Notes: generated by a model from the sequence alone, not told the origin. A DNA stretch of 64,000 bases from Halalkalicoccus tibetensis (GCF_037996645.1 NZ_JBBMXV010000003.1:186001-250000); one strand, 5' to 3'. Positions 34,869 through 43,501 are shown, numbered from the stretch's first letter. Numbers and translations are program-made.

Positions 34869-35366
34869 CTATCTCGTCCTCGTGTTTGTAGCGTGGTGTT
34901 CGGCCCTGCTCGTCCGCTCGATCGACAGCTCGATCCCCGTCCCCGGCTCGGCGTACGCCTCGAGCGAGCGCTCGGTCCCGCCGACGACCAACGACTGCTC
35001 GGTCGAGCCCGCGACGCGGACCGTAAAGCAGCCGAGCTCGCGCTCGACGTCGCTCACGATCCAGCCGTCCTCGCGGTAGGTCTCGCGGGTGAACTCGAGG
35101 CCGGCGGCGTGGTACTCGTAGGCCTCACGGACCTGGACGATCCCCTCGTCCTCGGCCGTGTACGTCTCGCGGATCTCCGTCCCCTCGAAGGAGTGGACGT
35201 AGCGGACCTCGAAGCGCTCACCCTCCCCGATCGCGTGGGAGCCGAGACGCTCGCCGGTCTCGGCGTCCTCCAGCTGGAGGACCAGCAGCGACGGGTTCAC
35301 CGCGGCCGCCGTGATCCCGACGATACAGAGCGCGATCGCCGATACGACGCCGTCTCGCGGGTCCAT
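34869..35366 (-). CDS. DUF1850 protein of the TRAP operon
   Basis: A 165-aa protein with one N-terminal hydrophobic segment (AIALCIVGITAAAVNPSLL) and an extracellular beta-rich domain (RYVHSFEGTEIRETYTA is the conserved block). DUF1850 proteins commonly sit between TAXI and DctQM genes, and here spacers are one and three bases. Probable role: accessory membrane-anchored component of the uptake system, mechanism unknown. Confidence 0.88.
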   Translation of the reverse strand: MDPRDGVVSAIALCIVGITAAAVNPSLLVLQLEDAETGERLGSHAIGEGERFEVRYVHSFEGTEIRETYTAEDEGIVQVREAYEYHAAGLEFTRETYREDGWIVSDVERELGCFTVRVAGSTEQSLVVGGTERSLEAYAEPGTGIELSIERTSRAEHHATNTRTR

Positions 35367-35367
35367 C

Positions 35368-36360
35368 CTACAGGCCCGCGTCGTCGAGGTACGCCTCCCC
35401 GCCGGGGTGGTAGTCGATCGGCGCGTCCCGCGCCGTCTCCTCGAAGTCGCCCGCGACCTGGTGGACGTTCTCGAGCTGGTCGAGGTTCTCGAAGATCACC
35501 GCCATCACGTCGTTGAGAAACTCCTCGTCCATCTCCTCGTGGACGGCCATCACGTTGGTCACCGCGGGGTTCAGCACGTCTTCGTCCTGATCGGGGTAGG
35601 TCCCCGCCTCGATCGTCCCTTCCTCGTAGTAGGGGAACTCCTCGTCGATCTCCGCGAGATCGTCCTCGGGGAAGCTCAGCAGGCGCACGTCGCGCTGTGA
35701 GAAGACCTCCTCGATCGAGGAGGCCGGCGGGCCGACGCTCCAGAAGCCGGCGTCGATCTGGCCGTCGATCAGCGCGTCGGCGGTCTCGTCGAACGCGAGG
35801 CGCTCCTCGCTGATGTCGTCGTATGAGAGGCCGTACCACTCGAGTAATTCCTGGGCGATCACCTCGGTGCCGCTGCCGGGCGCACCGACGCTGACGCTCG
35901 CGCCCTCCAGATCGGCGAGCGTCTCGACCTCCGAGTCCTCCGGTATGAGGACCTGCGTGTGGTTCTGGTAGGCCCCGAAGGCGGCCTGGATCGGCACCGG
36001 CTCGTCGAAGTCGCCCTCGCCCTCGACGGCCAGCAGCGCCGAGTTGCCGAGGATCAGCGCCATATCGATCTCCTCCTGGCCGAGCAGCTGGGCGTTCTCG
36101 ACGCTCGCGCCGGTCGCCTCGGCCGAGGCGTCGACGTCGAGCTCCTCGTCCTCGTTCAGCAGATCGGCGATGCCGCCCCCGAGGACGTAGTACACGCCCC
36201 CCGTGCCGCCCGTGCCGATCGTGACGAAGTCCTCGCCCCCGCCGCCGCCGACCTCGTCGAGGCTGTCCAGACAGCCCGCCGTCCCGACGATTGCCCCGCC
36301 ACCGGCCGCCTGAAGAAACCTCCGTCTCGCGATTCCCCTCCGTCCGTCACTATCTGCCAT
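35368..36360 (-). CDS. TAXI-family TRAP solute-binding lipoprotein
   Basis: A 330-aa extracytoplasmic binding protein. The signal combines twin arginines (ARRRFLQAAGG) with a lipobox-like TAGC near residue 30, so it should be Tat-exported and lipid-anchored. VTIGTGGTGGVYYVLGGGIADLLN is the TAXI signature. It leads the three-gene TRAP operon. An AT-rich promoter (ATAATAAATATT around 36383-36394) lies just upstream. Confidence 0.94.
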   Translation of the reverse strand: MADSDGRRGIARRRFLQAAGGGAIVGTAGCLDSLDEVGGGGGEDFVTIGTGGTGGVYYVLGGGIADLLNEDEELDVDASAEATGASVENAQLLGQEEIDMALILGNSALLAVEGEGDFDEPVPIQAAFGAYQNHTQVLIPEDSEVETLADLEGASVSVGAPGSGTEVIAQELLEWYGLSYDDISEERLAFDETADALIDGQIDAGFWSVGPPASSIEEVFSQRDVRLLSFPEDDLAEIDEEFPYYEEGTIEAGTYPDQDEDVLNPAVTNVMAVHEEMDEEFLNDVMAVIFENLDQLENVHQVAGDFEETARDAPIDYHPGGEAYLDDAGL

Positions 36361-36470
36361 ACGCTGGCGGTCTCGGCGGGCGATAATAAATATTCCTTAA
36401 GGAGTTCTATCTATCGATCGAATCACAGGACGACCGAAACCTACACCCTCGTCGCCCGCACAGTTCGGAC

Positions 36471-36974
36471 ATGCTCGTCGTCGTCTCCGATACCCATAGC
36501 AACGGGGGGCACGCCCTCTCGGGGCGAACCCTCGAGGCCGTCCGCGAGGCCGAGCGCGTGGTCCACGCGGGCGACTTCACGACCGCCTCCGCGCTCGACG
36601 CCTTCCACGGGGAGGCCGCCCGGCTCGACGCGGTCCACGGCAACGCCGACGACGCCGCGGTCCGCGACCGGCTGCCTGACGCCCGTTCCCTCGAGTGGGC
36701 GGGTCTGCGGGTCGCGGTCACCCACAAGCGAGACGGCGGCCCGACCGGGCTGGCGATGTTCGGGCGCGAACGCGGCGCCGACCTCGTGATCTCGGGCCAC
36801 AGCCATCAGCCGGGGGTCACCCGAACCGACGACGTGGTCCTGCTGAACCCGGGGAGCCACGCACAACCGCGGGGCAACCGGCCGGGCCACGCGGAACTCG
36901 AAGAAACCGAAGAGGGGGTTCGCGGGCGGCTCTATCAGCCCGACGGGGACGCCTTCGAGGAGTTCTCCCTCTAA
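36471..36974 (+). CDS. YfcE/MJ0936-type metallophosphoesterase
   Basis: A 167-aa phosphodiesterase with the full dimetal set: SDTHSN (D-x-H), VVHAGDF (GD), VHGNADD (GN-x-D), THK, and VISGHSHQPG (GH-x-H). It is a cytoplasmic enzyme of the family acting on phosphodiesters in vitro; the physiological substrate is unknown. It runs divergently from the TRAP operon and overlaps the convergent DUF2267 gene by four bases. Confidence 0.9.
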   Translation: MLVVVSDTHSNGGHALSGRTLEAVREAERVVHAGDFTTASALDAFHGEAARLDAVHGNADDAAVRDRLPDARSLEWAGLRVAVTHKRDGGPTGLAMFGRERGADLVISGHSHQPGVTRTDDVVLLNPGSHAQPRGNRPGHAELEETEEGVRGRLYQPDGDAFEEFSL

Positions 36975-37399
36975 CTCTGGCCGGGGTGCTGTTCGGCCTC
37001 GGCGAGCTCGAACAGCTCGTCGTACTCGTCGGGTAGCTGGCTGTGGACGTCCTCGAGCTGTCCCTCGGTGATCGCCTCCTCGAGCACGTCGGTCACGACG
37101 CGGGCGTGGAGCGCGGCCGCCGAGCGGGCGTCGTCCTCGTCGCCGTCCGCGAGGTTCTCGTCGCGCTCTGCGACCCGCGAGACGAACTCCTGGAAGTCGA
37201 ACGAGTCGGTGGTGTCGGCGTCCTCCTCGAGATAACGCGCGAGCTCGTCGGGCAGCTGGGCCGCCAGGTTCGTCGCCTGTCCCTCCTCGATGCGCTCGGC
37301 GAGCGTCTGGAGCGTCGCCCGTGTCGCGCTCAACGCCTCGCCGCGGGAGGCCAGCTCGGCACGGTTCTGTACCTCGCCGATGAAAGTGTCGTGGTCCAT
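36971..37399 (-). CDS. DUF2267 protein
   Basis: A 142-aa all-helical acidic protein made of two similar halves. Each half has a tract ending LPDEL or LPDEY (QLPDELARYLEED and QLPDEYDELFELA), the DUF2267 hallmark. No catalytic residues or membrane segment. Function unknown; related proteins are often linked with stress responses. Confidence 0.85.
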   Translation of the reverse strand: MDHDTFIGEVQNRAELASRGEALSATRATLQTLAERIEEGQATNLAAQLPDELARYLEEDADTTDSFDFQEFVSRVAERDENLADGDEDDARSAAALHARVVTDVLEEAITEGQLEDVHSQLPDEYDELFELAEAEQHPGQS

Positions 37400-37513
37400 A
37401 GCGTCCGTGATTGGACCGGGCGGCCAGTAAGTGATTTCGTCGGCAATCGCAGGCGCACTAAGTCCCGCGTGGCCGGCCGAAACCCTCTTTGGCCCGCCAC
37501 GAGATGTGCGCGT

Positions 37514-37645
37514 ATGTTCCTCGAGTTCGACATCGTCTATCTCGTCTCGATAGCGATGTTGATCTTCTTCGTCGGCGGCTCGTACCTGTTCGTCCGGAAG
37601 GTGCTCTTTGGCTTCCGCGACGGCTTCGAGAGCGGCCGACGGTAG
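37514..37645 (+). CDS. Small single-span membrane protein
   Basis: A 43-aa protein, MFLEFDIVYLVSIAMLIFF, with one transmembrane helix (about 7-27) and a basic, aromatic C-tail (VRKVLFGFRDGFESGRR). Composition and context are typical of haloarchaeal mini-membrane proteins. It ends three bases before the convergent ltaE stop. Confidence 0.6.
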   Translation: MFLEFDIVYLVSIAMLIFFVGGSYLFVRKVLFGFRDGFESGRR

Positions 37646-37648
37646 CCC

Positions 37649-38665
37649 CTACAGCGCCCGTTCGACCGCCGCGATCGCCTCCTCGACCTCCTCCTCCCCG
37701 ACGTCCCAGTGGGTACAGAACCGGGCGACGTGCTCGCCGAAGGCGACCCCCAGAACGCCCTCCCCCTCGCAGGCCCCCAGGAACTCCTCGGCGGTGTGGT
37801 CGGTCCCCGAACAGTCCACGAGGGTGATGTTCGTCTCGGGTTCGGCGGCCGACAGCCCCTCGATATCGTCGAGTCCCGCCGCGAGCGCACGGGCGTTCTC
37901 GTGGTCCTCGTCGAGGCGGTGGCGGTTCTCCAGCGCCGCGAGCGCGGGCGCGGCGATGATCCCGGCCTGGCGCATCCCGCCGCCGAACAGCTTGCGCCCC
38001 CGCCGCGCGCGCTCGATGAACGCCTCGCCGCCCGCGAGCATCGAACCCACGGGCGCGCCCAGCCCCTTCGAGAGCGAGAACATGGCCGAGTCGACCGGCT
38101 CGACGATCTCGCTCGCCTCGACGCCGAGCGCCGCCGCGGCGTTGAACAGCCGCGCGCCGTCGAGGTGGACCGGCACGCCGAGATCGTGGGCCGCCGCCGC
38201 GGTCTCAGCGATCCTCTCGACCTCGATCGCCGCCCCACCCTTGCTGTTGTGGGTGTTTTCCAGCGTGAGCAGGCCCGTTCCGGGCCGGTGGAGGTCCTCC
38301 GCGACGTAGCCCTCCCGGACCTGCTCGGCCGAGACCACCCCGCGGTCGTCGCCCTCGATCGCTCTCACTTGAAGGCCCGAGAGCTGGGCCATCCCGCCCA
38401 GCTCCCACTTCACGACGTGGCTCTCGCGCTCGCAGAGCACCTCCTGGCCGTGCTCGGTGTGGGTGTGGACCGCCACCTGGTTGCCCATCGTCCCCGTCGG
38501 GACGTACAGCGCCGCCTCCGTCCCCACGACCTCGGCCGCCCGCTTTTCGAGCTCGTTGACCGTCGGGTCCTCGCGGTAGACGTCGTCGCCCACCTCGGCG
38601 TCCCGGGCTGCCTCGCGCATCCGGTCGTCGGGGCGGGTCACCGTGTCGCTTCGCAGATCGATCAT
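37649..38665 (-). CDS. ltaE: Low-specificity L-threonine aldolase
   Basis: A 338-aa PLP enzyme cleaving threonine/allo-threonine to glycine and acetaldehyde. It starts MIDLRSDTVTRPDDRMR; GTMGNQVAVHTH, LENTHNSKGG and VHLDGARLFNAA are conserved active-site segments. The PLP lysine is in FSLSKGLGAPVGSML. Length and order match the family. It is a single gene divergent from the DASS transporter. Confidence 0.93.
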   Translation of the reverse strand: MIDLRSDTVTRPDDRMREAARDAEVGDDVYREDPTVNELEKRAAEVVGTEAALYVPTGTMGNQVAVHTHTEHGQEVLCERESHVVKWELGGMAQLSGLQVRAIEGDDRGVVSAEQVREGYVAEDLHRPGTGLLTLENTHNSKGGAAIEVERIAETAAAAHDLGVPVHLDGARLFNAAAALGVEASEIVEPVDSAMFSLSKGLGAPVGSMLAGGEAFIERARRGRKLFGGGMRQAGIIAAPALAALENRHRLDEDHENARALAAGLDDIEGLSAAEPETNITLVDCSGTDHTAEEFLGACEGEGVLGVAFGEHVARFCTHWDVGEEEVEEAIAAVERAL

Positions 38666-38765
38666 ACCGGGCGTGAGCGGCCGACCGGCAAAACCCTCCC
38701 GCCTCGGCGCGCGGGAGCTGCCAGTACCCGTCCCCTTTTAGCCGTGATCCGAGAAGTCCCGGTGA

Positions 38766-40160
38766 ATGTCGGCCATCGAACGGGCCGGGGCGCTTCGCTC
38801 GCCGGCTCCCGCGCTTCTGATCGCGCTCGCGGCCGCCGCCATCGCGTTCGTCGGCTCGCCCCTTCCGGGCGGGTCGGCCGTGATGCTCGCGATCACGCTG
38901 TTCTGCGTCGTGCTCTGGATCCTCAACCCCGTCCCGCCCGCCTACACGGGCGTCGTCTGTATCGGTCTGGTCGGGGTGGCCTTCTCCGCGGACCTCGCGC
39001 TGGTGGGCTTCCAGTCGCCCGCGACGTGGCTGATCGGCTTCGGGCTGTTGATCGGCGTCGCGACCCGCGAGAGCGGGCTGGCGGCGTGGGCCGGCCGCTG
39101 GATCGTCGCCCGGGCGGTCCCCGAGCGCTGGCGCGACGACCCGCTTCGAGCCTACGGCGCCCTGCTGGTCGCGCTCTGTCTGGGTGCGCTCGCGTTCGCA
39201 CTGCTGGTCCCCTCGACGCTCGTGCGCGTGCTCGTGCTCGCGCCGGTGCTCTACGAGGCGGGCGAGCTCTTCGAGGACCGCGATGCTCGAATCGGGGTCT
39301 TCCTCGGCCCGCTCTTCGCCACCTTCTATGGCGCCTCGGGCATCTACACCGCCGCGCTCCCGAACGTCATCATCTCGGGGATCGCCGAGTCGCTCGGCGA
39401 CGTCGCGATCGGCTGGGCCGAGTGGGCGCTCGTCCTCTTCCCGGTCATGGGACTGGCCCGCGCGTTGCTTGTCGCGGGCGTCGTCTTCGCGCTGTATCGC
39501 CCCGCCCGCGACTCGGCCGTCGAGATCCCCGCGACCGGCCCCGGGGCGGCCGGCGCGGGCGAGCGGCGCATGGCGCTGTTCCTGCTCGCGGGCACCCTCT
39601 TCTGGACCACCGACTTCCTCCACGGGCTGCACCCCGTCTTCGGCGCGATCCTCGTCGTCGCGCTCGTCTTCCTCCCCTCGCGGGGCGTCATCGACTTCTC
39701 GGCCGCGGGCGACCCCGACTACTCGATCCTCTTCTTCCTCGGGGGCGTCTTCGCCATCGGCGAGGGGCTCTCGGAGACCGGCTTCGCCGACCTCGCCGCC
39801 GAGGAGCTCCTCGGGGCGATCCCCACCGACGGGTCGCTCGCCGTCGCGCTGGCGTTCGTCTTCGGGGCAACCATCCTGCTGAATCTCCTGATGGAGGGGC
39901 TCGCGGTCGCGAGCGTCCTGACCCCTGTGCTCGTCTCCTATGCCTCGGCGGCGGGCCTGCCGCTCACGCCGGTGGTGATGACCGAGGCGCTCGCCCTCGG
40001 TACCTACTTCTTCCCCTACCAGTCGGCCGTGCTGGTGGCGATCCTCGCACAGGAGGGCGTCGAAGCCCGCGACCTGATCCGGGTGACCGTCGCCTGCTCG
40101 CTGGCGACGATCCTAATCCTCCTGCCGGTCCAGTTCGGGCTCTTCACGCTCCTGTACTGA
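38766..40160 (+). CDS. DASS/SLC13-family anion symporter
   Basis: A 464-aa membrane protein with about eleven hydrophobic helices. VLWILNPVPPAYTGVVCIGLVGV, ASGIYTAALPNVIISGIAE and FLGGVFAIGEGLSETGFA correspond to inner helices and reentrant loops of sodium:dicarboxylate/sulfate carriers. A TTTTAG box 26-31 nt before the ATG suggests a leaderless transcript. The substrate (sulfate, dicarboxylate or other anion) cannot be specified. Confidence 0.82.
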   Translation: MSAIERAGALRSPAPALLIALAAAAIAFVGSPLPGGSAVMLAITLFCVVLWILNPVPPAYTGVVCIGLVGVAFSADLALVGFQSPATWLIGFGLLIGVATRESGLAAWAGRWIVARAVPERWRDDPLRAYGALLVALCLGALAFALLVPSTLVRVLVLAPVLYEAGELFEDRDARIGVFLGPLFATFYGASGIYTAALPNVIISGIAESLGDVAIGWAEWALVLFPVMGLARALLVAGVVFALYRPARDSAVEIPATGPGAAGAGERRMALFLLAGTLFWTTDFLHGLHPVFGAILVVALVFLPSRGVIDFSAAGDPDYSILFFLGGVFAIGEGLSETGFADLAAEELLGAIPTDGSLAVALAFVFGATILLNLLMEGLAVASVLTPVLVSYASAAGLPLTPVVMTEALALGTYFFPYQSAVLVAILAQEGVEARDLIRVTVACSLATILILLPVQFGLFTLLY

Positions 40161-40198
40161 ACCCAAACCGGTTTGGTCGGGCGCGCTTCAGGTCCGAT

Positions 40199-41299
40199 AT
40201 GGATCCACGCATCCGCGAACACGCGGAGGTCATCGTCGACCACTCGACCGACATCGCCGAGGGCGACGACGTGATCGTCAGCGCGCCCGCCGTCGCAAGC
40301 GATCTGGTGGTCGCGCTCCACGAGGTGCTCGGCGATCGCGGGGCGAACCCGATCTCGCTCAACGCCAACGAGCGCGCGAAACGCGCCTTCCTTCGCGCGG
40401 CCGACGACGAGGAATTCGAGACCCCGGATCACGAGCAAGCGTTGATGGAGGAGACGGACGCGTTCATCCACCTCCGCGCGAACGAGAACGCCACCGAGAC
40501 CAGCGACGTCGACCCCGAGACGACGGCGGCCTACTCGGTCGCCCAGCAGCCCATCCGGGAGGAACGCCTCTCGAAGCGCTGGTGTCTCACGCAGTTCCCC
40601 GCGCCCGCGAACGCCCAGCTCGCTGGAATGAGCACCGAGGCCTACGAGAACTTCGTCTGGGACGCGATCAACAAGAACTGGGACGAACAGCGCGAGTTCC
40701 AGGCGGAGATGGTCGAGATCCTCGACCCCGCAGACGAGGTCCGGATCGTCTCGGGCGACCGAACGGACGTCACGATGAGCGTCGCGGGCAACACCACCCT
40801 CAACGACTACGGCGAGAAGAACCTCCCGGGAGGGGAGGTCTTCACCGCCCCCGTCCCCGACAGCGTCGAGGGCTCGGTCTTCTTCGACAAGCCGCTCTAT
40901 CACCAGGGCCGTGAGATCACCGAGGTCGCCCTCGAGTTCGAGGGCGGCGAGGTGGTCGAACATTCCGCAGGGCAGAACGAGGACCTTCTCACCGAGGTGC
41001 TGAACACCGACGACGGCGCGCGCCGGCTGGGCGAGCTGGGCATCGGGATGAACCGCGACATCGACCGGTTCACCTACAACATGCTGTTCGACGAGAAGAT
41101 GGGTGACACGGTTCACATGGCCGTCGGGATGGCCTACGGCGAGTGCGTCGGCGAGGGGGTCGAGGAGAACGAGAGTGCGGTCCACGTCGACATGATCGTC
41201 GACATGAGCGAGGACTCGAGGATCGAGGTAGACGGCGAGGTCGTCCAGCGAAACGGTACCTTCCGATTCGAGGACGGGTTCGAGGAACGCGAGGCCTGA
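40199..41299 (+). CDS. M29-family metalloaminopeptidase
   Basis: A 366-aa cytoplasmic aminopeptidase of the AmpS/PepS type. Metal ligands are visible in LPGGEVFTAPV (Glu), SAGQNEDLL with the following ELGIGMN helix, and DTVHMAVGMAYGE plus VHVDMIVD (His and Asp). Start ATG 40199 (MDPRIREHAEVIVDHS) matches the family's N-terminus; the long frame running in from 37709 is antisense to ltaE and spurious. Role: peptide turnover with broad N-terminal specificity. Confidence 0.92.
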   Translation: MDPRIREHAEVIVDHSTDIAEGDDVIVSAPAVASDLVVALHEVLGDRGANPISLNANERAKRAFLRAADDEEFETPDHEQALMEETDAFIHLRANENATETSDVDPETTAAYSVAQQPIREERLSKRWCLTQFPAPANAQLAGMSTEAYENFVWDAINKNWDEQREFQAEMVEILDPADEVRIVSGDRTDVTMSVAGNTTLNDYGEKNLPGGEVFTAPVPDSVEGSVFFDKPLYHQGREITEVALEFEGGEVVEHSAGQNEDLLTEVLNTDDGARRLGELGIGMNRDIDRFTYNMLFDEKMGDTVHMAVGMAYGECVGEGVEENESAVHVDMIVDMSEDSRIEVDGEVVQRNGTFRFEDGFEEREA

Positions 41300-41439
41300 G
41301 CGGCGCAACGGCCTCGAACACGAACGGCGAACAAAGCGAGCCGTAAGAAACACGAGGCCTGAACTCCTTCCCCCTTCCTCCGACCCCTCTCTCACCGCCG
41401 CGGCGATCCGTCGTCCGGGGTCGCCCCGATTAGTTAACA

Positions 41440-41488
41440 ACTCGACCCCGAATACGGGGGTAGTTTTACTAACGATCGGGGTTCGAGT
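41440..41488. repeat. Imperfect inverted repeat upstream of the Cys-rich peptide gene
   Basis: ACTCGA-CCCCGA (41440-41451) and TCGGGGTTCGAGT (41476-41488) are reverse complements apart from one extra base. They flank AT-rich sequence with TAGTT/ACTAAC and a CCCCG-aata-CGGGG hairpin (41446-41459). The element ends ten bases before the TATA box. This is a plausible two-site operator for a regulator, perhaps a metal sensor. Confidence 0.5.
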
Positions 41489-41497
41489 AGCAGCACG

Positions 41498-41506
41498 ATT
41501 TATTAA
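41498..41506 (+). promoter_or_regulatory. TATA box of the Cys-rich peptide gene
   Basis: ATTTATTAA ends 25 nt before the ATG at 41532, at the spacing of leaderless haloarchaeal promoters. It shows that the very short frame has its own transcription signal. Confidence 0.6.
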
Positions 41507-41531
41507 CTCGGCACTCTTCCCGTAGAACGCT

Positions 41532-41612
41532 ATGTCAGCCTGCTGCGAACCCGTCTGTACGTGTACCGGCACCTGTACCTGTGACAGCGACTGCACCTGC
41601 GACGACTGTTAG
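41532..41612 (+). CDS. 26-residue cysteine-rich peptide, metallothionein-like (new)
   Basis: A complete ATG-to-TAG frame of 26 codons encoding nine cysteines (positions 4, 5, 9, 11, 15, 17, 21, 23, 26), with Thr, Asp and Gly between them. Three Cys-Thr-Cys pairs are regularly spaced (9-11, 15-17, 21-23), the arrangement of thiolate-cluster metallothioneins. There are no histidines, aromatics or basic residues. Cysteine is otherwise rare in haloarchaeal proteins. A TATA box and an inverted repeat lie upstream. Likely role: binding Cu(I), Zn or Cd, or acting as a redox buffer. I recognise no family; function is inferred from composition only. Confidence 0.75.
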   Translation: MSACCEPVCTCTGTCTCDSDCTCDDC

Positions 41613-41660
41613 GACCGGCTTCGATTCGACGTATCGGAACGGTTACTGTTCTGCCATGTG

Positions 41661-41666
41661 TTTATA
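41661..41666 (+). promoter_or_regulatory. TATA box of the FkbM methyltransferase gene
   Basis: TTTATA lies 25-30 nt before the ATG at 41691. This supports that start over the in-frame ATG at 41658. Confidence 0.6.
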
Positions 41667-41690
41667 GTTCCCACGGTAGTAGCGACGGCC

Positions 41691-42524
41691 ATGAGCGTCC
41701 TCGACCGAGTACGGGGGGTCCGCCAGGGACGATCCGTTCCCGAGCTCGCCCGAACGGCGCTGCGGTCGGTTCGCGCCCGTGCGAGCGACGCCTACTGGGC
41801 GACCCGCGGGGAACGGACCGTCACCGTCGCCGGCGTTCCGGCTACGTTCCGGCTCGCCGACCGCGACGACGCTCGGTTCCTGCGGCGCTTCCTCGCCATC
41901 GAGGGGACGATGATCGCGGACCTGCTTCGCGAGCTCCGCCCCGACGACGTCTTCTGGGACGTCGGCGCGGCCGGCGGTTTCTACACCTGCTTCGCGGGCA
42001 GGCTCCTCGACGACGAGCGCGTGGTCGCCTTCGAGCCCGACCCCGACGTGCGGGTGACCCTCCATCGGCGCCTCGCGGGCCGCGACGCCGACCCGCGGGT
42101 GTTCGACTGTGCCCTCGCGGACTCGACCGGAACGGGGACGCTCGGCAACCCGGGCCGCGAGCGCGAAAACTGGCAGGGGACCCCCTCGCTGGCGACCGAG
42201 CCCGGAACCGACGGCCTCGGGGTCGAGACGCGGGCCGGCGACGACCTCGTCGCCGCGGGGGAGGCCCCCCCACCGACCGTCGTGAAGATCGACGTCGAGG
42301 GCGCCGAATCACTGGTGATCGAGGGGCTTGCCGACTCGCTGGCCCGCGAGGACTGCCGGCTGGTCTACTGCGAGATCCACCGCGAGAGTGAGCGACGGCG
42401 CTCGACCGCCGACTACGGCTCCAGCCCGGAGGCAGTCGAGCGATCGCTCGCGGAGCTCGGGTTCAGCGTCGAGCGCCTCGAGGACCGGGGCGGCGAGTAC
42501 CTAATCAAGGCCGAGAAGCGCTGA
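41691..42524 (+). CDS. FkbM-family methyltransferase
   Basis: A 277-aa SAM-dependent methyltransferase. VFWDVGAAGGFYTCFAGR is motif I, VVAFEPDPDVRVTL motif II and PTVVKIDVEGAESLVIEGL the FkbM signature. Members O-methylate sugars or polyketides and often act with surface glycan genes; none are adjacent here. Its stop abuts the convergent membrane protein gene at 42525. Confidence 0.9.
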   Translation: MSVLDRVRGVRQGRSVPELARTALRSVRARASDAYWATRGERTVTVAGVPATFRLADRDDARFLRRFLAIEGTMIADLLRELRPDDVFWDVGAAGGFYTCFAGRLLDDERVVAFEPDPDVRVTLHRRLAGRDADPRVFDCALADSTGTGTLGNPGRERENWQGTPSLATEPGTDGLGVETRAGDDLVAAGEAPPPTVVKIDVEGAESLVIEGLADSLAREDCRLVYCEIHRESERRRSTADYGSSPEAVERSLAELGFSVERLEDRGGEYLIKAEKR

Positions 42525-42929
42525 TCAGGCGAGCCCGAACTCCCGGAGCACGTCCGCGAGCACGTGCGCCGCGAGCACGACCGCGCTGAACGCCGCGAGC
42601 GTCCGATCCACGGGCCGCAGCAGGGCGACGAGCGCGCCGCCGATCAGCAGGTGGGTCGCGATCCGCTCGCCGTGAATCGCCAGGTCGGGGAACACCAATT
42701 CCTGGTCGGTGAAGGCCCGGACGGGGTCCGAGACCGCCTTCGTGAAGTGTGACCAATCGCCGGCCTTCACCCGAGCGATGAGGAAGTGATCGAGATCGAC
42801 GAACACGCTGAGGAGCAGGCCGTAGATCCAGAGGGCGATCTTCGCGGACAGCGACCGTTCGCGGGCGAGGAGGGCGGCGGCGAGCGCGCCGACGACCCCG
42901 CCGATCGCCGCGTGTTCGTGCGAGTACAT
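42525..42929 (-). CDS. Membrane protein with conserved His/Asp (metal-dependent hydrolase-like)
   Basis: A 134-aa protein with about three to four hydrophobic helices. It keeps the spaced acid/His pattern of small membrane-bound hydrolases of the YdjM type: HEHAAIGG at 4-11, SVFVDLDHFL, IHGERIATHLLIGG and AAHVLADVL. A TTATAA-like box (rc of 42953-42959) is about 25-30 nt upstream. Activity is inferred from the pattern only. Confidence 0.68.
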   Translation of the reverse strand: MYSHEHAAIGGVVGALAAALLARERSLSAKIALWIYGLLLSVFVDLDHFLIARVKAGDWSHFTKAVSDPVRAFTDQELVFPDLAIHGERIATHLLIGGALVALLRPVDRTLAAFSAVVLAAHVLADVLREFGLA

Positions 42930-43057
42930 ACCACCGATTCCGCAACTCCGGACTTATAATTCGGTGCTTACGCGGTAGCCAGCAGCGTAGTTCTATATTC
43001 AGTAAACTCGTGAAACTCACAGTAAATACGGAGAATAACTGCATCAGTCCTCTCCCT

Positions 43058-43501
43058 TCACTGAGTCGGATATGATTGGTCACGGGCAACGACGGTCTCC
43101 GGTTCAAACTTGATAAGTCGGTAATCATCCGTATCGAACTCGACAAACATCTCAGGCCACTCGCTCTTCTCTTCTCCCAAATATTTCTGAAACAGACGCT
43201 CCGCTCGGTCTTCGTCATATGGTTTGAGAACCGCCTGCCCGCGCATCCCGACATGTTCGACGCGTCCTGTACTTGAATCGAAATCAACGATAGCGATCGC
43301 AGTTTGAGGATACTGGCTTACCCGATCAGGATACGACCGTCCACTCAACCGCGCGACATTCCAGATGATCTCCTCCTCCCACAGGAACCACAGCGGCGAG
43401 AGGCGAGGACCGTCGTCGGATTGTTGAGCGAAAAAACAAAAGAGTGGCTGGTCAAGAAACGCATCCACTTTCACATCAAGGGTATTCTCAACGATTTCCA
43501 T
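43058..43501 (-). CDS. PNPOx-like split-barrel flavoprotein, possibly acquired
   Basis: A 147-aa protein with the pyridoxamine-phosphate-oxidase-like fold. Recognisable parts are FLDQPLFCFFAQQSDDGPRL, SPLWFLWEEEIIWNVARLSGRS (flavin or F420 loop), TAIAIVDFD and YRLIKFEPETVVARD. Codon use and base composition are clearly AT-richer than its neighbours. Cofactor (FMN, F420 or none) and substrate are unknown. The low-GC patch from about 42930 to 43560 is consistent with recent horizontal transfer. Confidence 0.8.
   Translation of the reverse strand: MEIVENTLDVKVDAFLDQPLFCFFAQQSDDGPRLSPLWFLWEEEIIWNVARLSGRSYPDRVSQYPQTAIAIVDFDSSTGRVEHVGMRGQAVLKPYDEDRAERLFQKYLGEEKSEWPEMFVEFDTDDYRLIKFEPETVVARDQSYPTQ

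Noticed and set aside
37709-40198. Long plus-strand frame leading into the aminopeptidase
   Set aside because: It is antisense to ltaE and out of phase with the DASS gene; it arises from high GC content. The native start is 40199.
41287-41361. Repeat of CGAGGCCTGA at the aminopeptidase stop and about 60 bases later
   Set aside because: A 10-base match without wider similarity; too short to claim a duplication.
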